From Candidatus Arcanibacter lacustris (lineage in GTDB: Bacteria > Pseudomonadota > Alphaproteobacteria > Rickettsiales > Arcanibacteraceae), in assembly GCA_000970895.1 (NCBI GenBank), contig JYHA01000061.1:1-10395 (forward strand): 10,395 nt of DNA, written 5' to 3'. A model generated the notes under the pieces. That model worked only from the letters and a program-made list of their open reading frames with translations. It was not told the DNA's origin and did not search any database. The position numbers and the translations under genes are program-made. Positions 8,433-10,395 of the stretch are shown here, in pieces. The number at the start of each line of letters is the position of its first letter. Within the stretch, counting starts at the first letter, position 1.

Positions 8433-9052
8433 TGATATGCGAGCAATATAATAGTAGAATTTTGTATTACAATATGATGAAGGAATATATTGAAAACAAA
8501 ATTACTGCTCTCAATTTTAAAAATGAATATCTCGATCATCAGAGCGAAGATGCTGAATATTCTAATCCATACTTCAATGTTTTTAAAATAAAACTTAGCA
8601 ATAAGGATTTGTTTGATAAAAAAAATTCTGACCTTCTACATGAAGTTGAGGATACAATTAATGCTATGGAGTTCTCAAATAAATACTGCAAACAAAGACA
8701 TAAAGACATGAATGAAGCTGAAAAAAATGGTTATACTCATGATGTATATGAAGAAAAAATGAAGGCTTTAAAAAATCATGAAAAAGAATTTCAGGAAAAG
8801 TACTCTGATGTTTTGTATGAAGAAGGGATATCAGCAATAAACAATTATGAGCAAGGGGCTAAAGAGTTAAATATAAAAGGTGAGCTGTTTTTTATGGGTA
8901 TTATGAACTTTATAGATATACATGCTATGGAGTTTACCCCACGTGATTCTGAAGGATTTAATCCGAAGTTTGATATCGATGAAAAAGGATTAAGAATAAG
9001 GATTAAAAATGCATTTGATGTATTAGAAAGGAATAAAGATCGATGGACATGA
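8432..9052 (+). CDS. Colicin D-like immunity protein (candidate)
   Basis: A 206-residue, charged, soluble protein without signal peptide or membrane segment. Its ATG shares one base with the toxin stop (TAATG), so translation is likely coupled. The C-terminal part resembles the colicin D immunity protein ImmD as I remember it: GELFFMGIMNF, then FDIDEKGLRIRI (about 181-192), parallel to ImmD's GEELFMAAERF and YEIDDNGLKVEV. An N-terminal helix ENKITALNFKNEYL (21-34) parallels ImmD's ASKITAIEFSERI, and a second segment INAMEFSNKYCKQRHKDM (76-93) resembles the same element, hinting at an internal duplication. It is more than twice the length of ImmD (about 87 residues). Expected role: bind the toxin's nuclease tip in the cytoplasm and block tRNA access. 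The later ATGATG at 8474 would give a start more like ImmD but has no ribosome-binding site. Function rests on remembered pattern similarity plus position. Confidence 0.72.
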   Translation: MICEQYNSRILYYNMMKEYIENKITALNFKNEYLDHQSEDAEYSNPYFNVFKIKLSNKDLFDKKNSDLLHEVEDTINAMEFSNKYCKQRHKDMNEAEKNGYTHDVYEEKMKALKNHEKEFQEKYSDVLYEEGISAINNYEQGAKELNIKGELFFMGIMNFIDIHAMEFTPRDSEGFNPKFDIDEKGLRIRIKNAFDVLERNKDRWT

Positions 9053-9075
9053 ATAGCGATTGGGAGAGTAAGCCC

Positions 9076-9110
9076 AACCCATTGCTGAGTTGAGCTCCTC
9101 TAGATGGGTT
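9076..9110 (+). repeat. Short inverted repeat AACCCAT...ATGGGTT
   Basis: Perfect 7-base arms at 9076-9082 and 9104-9110 enclose a 21-base loop. It starts 24 bases after the immunity gene stop. No T-run follows, so it is at best a weak terminator. Its right arm merges with an insertion-sequence-like end, so it may be mobile-element debris instead. Confidence 0.35.
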
Positions 9111-9130
9111 TGTTGCATGAATTGTAGAAG
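9106..9130. mobile_element. Possible insertion-sequence end remnant
   Basis: The string GGGTTTGTTGCATGAATT resembles terminal repeats of IS5- and IS6-type elements, which often start GGGxxTGTTGCA. Bases around 9061-9115 are G+C-richer than the neighbouring genes. No transposase reading frame of convincing length accompanies it, so if real it is only a scar. This is from memory of such ends, not from a comparison. Confidence 0.25.
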
Positions 9131-9183
9131 TCAAGATTTGATCTGACATTGGTATGGTTTTACATATTCTGACTGTCGGTTAA

Positions 9184-9221
9184 GTGGGTATGGGCAAATG
9201 ATTGTGTAAATTTCTCATAAG
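9184..9221 (+). repeat. Candidate 38-bp Tn3-type terminal inverted repeat
   Basis: Tn3-family ends are about 38 bases, start GGGG on the outside and end TAAG on the inside. This stretch is exactly 38 bases, begins GTGGGTATGGGC and ends CTCATAAG, pointing inward toward the transposase remnant on the right. The partner repeat is not in the window, and the outer bases are GTGG rather than GGGG, so this is tentative. Confidence 0.3.
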
Positions 9222-9230
9222 TTATATAAA
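9202..9230 (+). promoter_or_regulatory. Candidate sigma-70 promoter
   Basis: TTGTGT (9202-9207) and TATAAA (9225-9230) are 17 bases apart, a good match to the -35/-10 layout. Transcription would begin near 9237 and lead directly into the AAGGAG and ATG of the short ORF at 9259. In such A+T-rich DNA a chance match is possible. Confidence 0.4.
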
Positions 9231-9245
9231 TAATAATTATAATTT

Positions 9246-9251
9246 AAGGAG
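9246..9251 (+). promoter_or_regulatory. Shine-Dalgarno AAGGAG for the 28-codon ORF
   Basis: AAGGAG sits 7 bases before the ATG at 9259, an ideal spacing. It is the main reason to take that short frame seriously. Confidence 0.55.
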
Positions 9252-9258
9252 AAAGACC

Positions 9259-9345
9259 ATGAACAAAGTTGTCCAACATTCGAAGATGAAAGAAGCATTA
9301 GATTTGCTATTAGGGGTCTGGTGGAAGAACACCCATAAATATTGA
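9259..9345 (+). pseudogene. Short ORF, likely the 5' stump of a broken gene
   Basis: The frame encodes 28 residues beginning MNKVVQHSKMKEALDLLL and ends at TGA (9343-9345). It has a good promoter-like sequence and a strong ribosome-binding site, which is unusual for a random 28-codon frame. The first 18 residues look like an ordinary soluble N-terminus, and the remainder (GVWWKNTHKY) looks unlike it. A change of sequence character near 9313 would suit truncation by an insertion or deletion. I do not recognise the parent gene. It could also be an intact small peptide. Confidence 0.4.
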
Positions 9346-9485
9346 TTTGGATTTTTTGTCTCTTAACAGATTGAAATTAGAATTTTTATTATTGACTAAG
9401 GTATATTTAATTACGATAACATTGAAGGTTCTTAAAGCTTAGAACTAGCTGTTTTTCATTGTGAATATTTTTTACTGAACTAGGG
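9346..9485. other. Non-coding, A+T-rich spacer
   Basis: No convincing frame on either strand. There is an imperfect dyad around 9428-9445 (GTTCT...AGAAC) that could lie in the 3' trailer of the transposase on the minus strand, but no adjacent T-run supports a terminator. Confidence 0.4.
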
Positions 9486-10349
9486 TCATAGTTTTTGCTT
9501 GGAATTTTTACGTAGTTTTTCTTCTAGCAGTTTAACTATTTTTTCTAAATCCACGATGCTATTATCTTTGGTAAAATTATAACGGCCAGTAAATGATATA
9601 TGCTCCCAGGCTACTGGAGAAATTCTAATAAAATTATCTATGACAGATTTTTGAACACCTGCTGCAATAAGTTTTTGATAGATGATATTTAAGATCGTGG
9701 CATTATAAGAAATAATTTTATTGGCTAATAATCTAACGGCATGAGCACTTACATTATTATCAACTATTCTTTTGCCTTTAAAAATACCATGATAAATCTG
9801 ACGTATTGTACCTTGTAATGCGTGATAACTTTCAGTCCTATTTCTTGCAGATCTTATGGCTTGTCGGAGTTTGATATTATCGATTAAATTTAGAACGTGA
9901 GTACTTTTAAATATCTTGTTATACTCATAAAGGCTTGCATTAAGTCGGACGTAGCGTGCATGGGTGGATAATTTTCTCATTAAGATTGTTTGAGTATTTT
10001 CTTGTAAAAGCAGTGATAATAACACTCTAATAATCCATGCTTTGTTTTTTCTTATTAACTCCTTATTAATTTGGGATTTTGGTGTTATTAGGCCGTTGTA
10101 ATTTGATGCTGCTCTACTAGAATATATATCTTTAGCTGCTTCTCTAATATCTTTAATGCTTGGTAAATAGCCTACATCAATTGAATCAAGTCCTACAAAA
10201 TTAACAGGATTGATTGAATGATTATCTCCAGTAATATAATCAATTTTAATATCTGATTTATTACCAAGAGTTAAATCATATAATCCATGACCCTCATATT
10301 CATTTAGACCTGTAGTTTTAGCATTCGCAACCCCGTGATTGGGGTAACT
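9486..10349 (-). pseudogene. tnpA: Tn3-family transposase, C-terminal fragment
   Basis: The minus-strand frame is open from 10349 down to a TGA at 9486-9488 (287 residues); family members are near 1000 residues, so only the C-terminal catalytic part is present. Seen: a GDNHSIN motif with Asp at 10224-10226, matching the second catalytic Asp context (TDTQG in Tn3), then YVRLNASLYEYNKIFKSTHV and ARNRTESYHALQG with Glu at 9831-9833, matching the NKSEAFN region of the DDE triad. The tail VAWEHISFTGRYNF matches the family's YRTEHINRFGRYTL. Starting at the GTG (10023-10025) would drop the Asp, so that codon is not the true start. An in-frame TAA (10350-10352) and a shift in base composition just upstream show the frame is broken. 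As it stands it should be inactive. It marks a decayed transposon next to the toxin cassette. Confidence 0.82.
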
Positions 10350-10395
10350 TTAACGAACTCTGGAAAACCGCCAAGTAGGTCTTGAGGGCTTGTTA
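10326..10395. mobile_element. G+C-richer segment interrupting the transposase
   Basis: These 70 bases are about 50% G+C by count, against roughly 30% next to them. The transposase frame reads sensibly up to about VANAKTTGLNEYEG and then breaks at the boundary. The segment contains a small hairpin (ACCCC at 10330-10334, GGGGT at 10341-10345). On the minus strand one frame reads QDLLGGFPEFVKVTPITG, which looks like genuine protein-like sequence. It probably is the edge of an inserted element or repeat that continues beyond the window. Confidence 0.4.

Noticed and set aside
9320..9333. Small hairpin GGTG-GAAGAA-CACC
   Set aside because: Only four base pairs; easily due to chance.
9428..9445. 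Dyad GTTCT...AGAAC as a transcription terminator for the transposase
   Set aside because: Short arms, an imperfect centre and no T-run on the relevant strand.
1..10395. CRISPR array, tRNA or rRNA genes, riboswitch
   Set aside because: No regularly spaced repeats, cloverleaf-like sequences or conserved rRNA strings were seen on either strand.

Overview
This is an A+T-rich window (about two-thirds A+T by eye) using the standard bacterial code: tryptophan is TGG throughout and TGA serves as a stop. An oversized alanine/lysine-rich and modular toxin protein, an eroded Tn3-type transposase and other mobile-element debris together suggest an intracellular bacterium, most likely Rickettsiales-like. 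That assignment is inference, because the window holds no rRNA, tRNA or housekeeping gene. All three main genes on the + strand (3-9052) look like one operon.

Layout: (1) 3-647 is the 3' part of a gene entering from the left, encoding an A/K/E-rich coiled-coil protein I do not recognise. (2) 678-8432 encodes a 2584-residue giant. It has an alpha-helical N-terminal third, a SecA-like DEAD ATPase core (about residues 700-1210), a long helical stretch without recognisable motifs, a hydrophobic block (about 1804-1888), a charged K/E linker (2185-2233) and a C-terminal domain of about 92 residues that I read as a colicin D-type tRNA anticodon nuclease. (3) 8432-9052 overlaps it by one base, follows a perfect AGGAGG, and encodes a 206-residue protein with a colicin D immunity-like C-terminus. 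(4) 9053-9485 is an intergenic stretch with mobile-element debris, a plausible promoter and a 28-codon broken-looking ORF. (5) 9486-10349 on the - strand is the C-terminal part of a Tn3-family transposase. It is interrupted at its 5' side by a short G+C-richer segment (about 10326-10395) that runs to the window edge.

Working model: the giant and its small partner form a polymorphic toxin/immunity pair. The unusual part is that the nuclease tip sits on the same polypeptide as a SecA-like motor and a membrane-like segment, with no visible signal peptide. The motor might move or unfold the toxin, or act on the membrane of a target cell or the host. The immunity gene has a far better ribosome-binding site than the toxin, which fits protection of the producer. 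The Tn3 remnant and adjacent debris suggest the cassette lies in a mobile accessory region.
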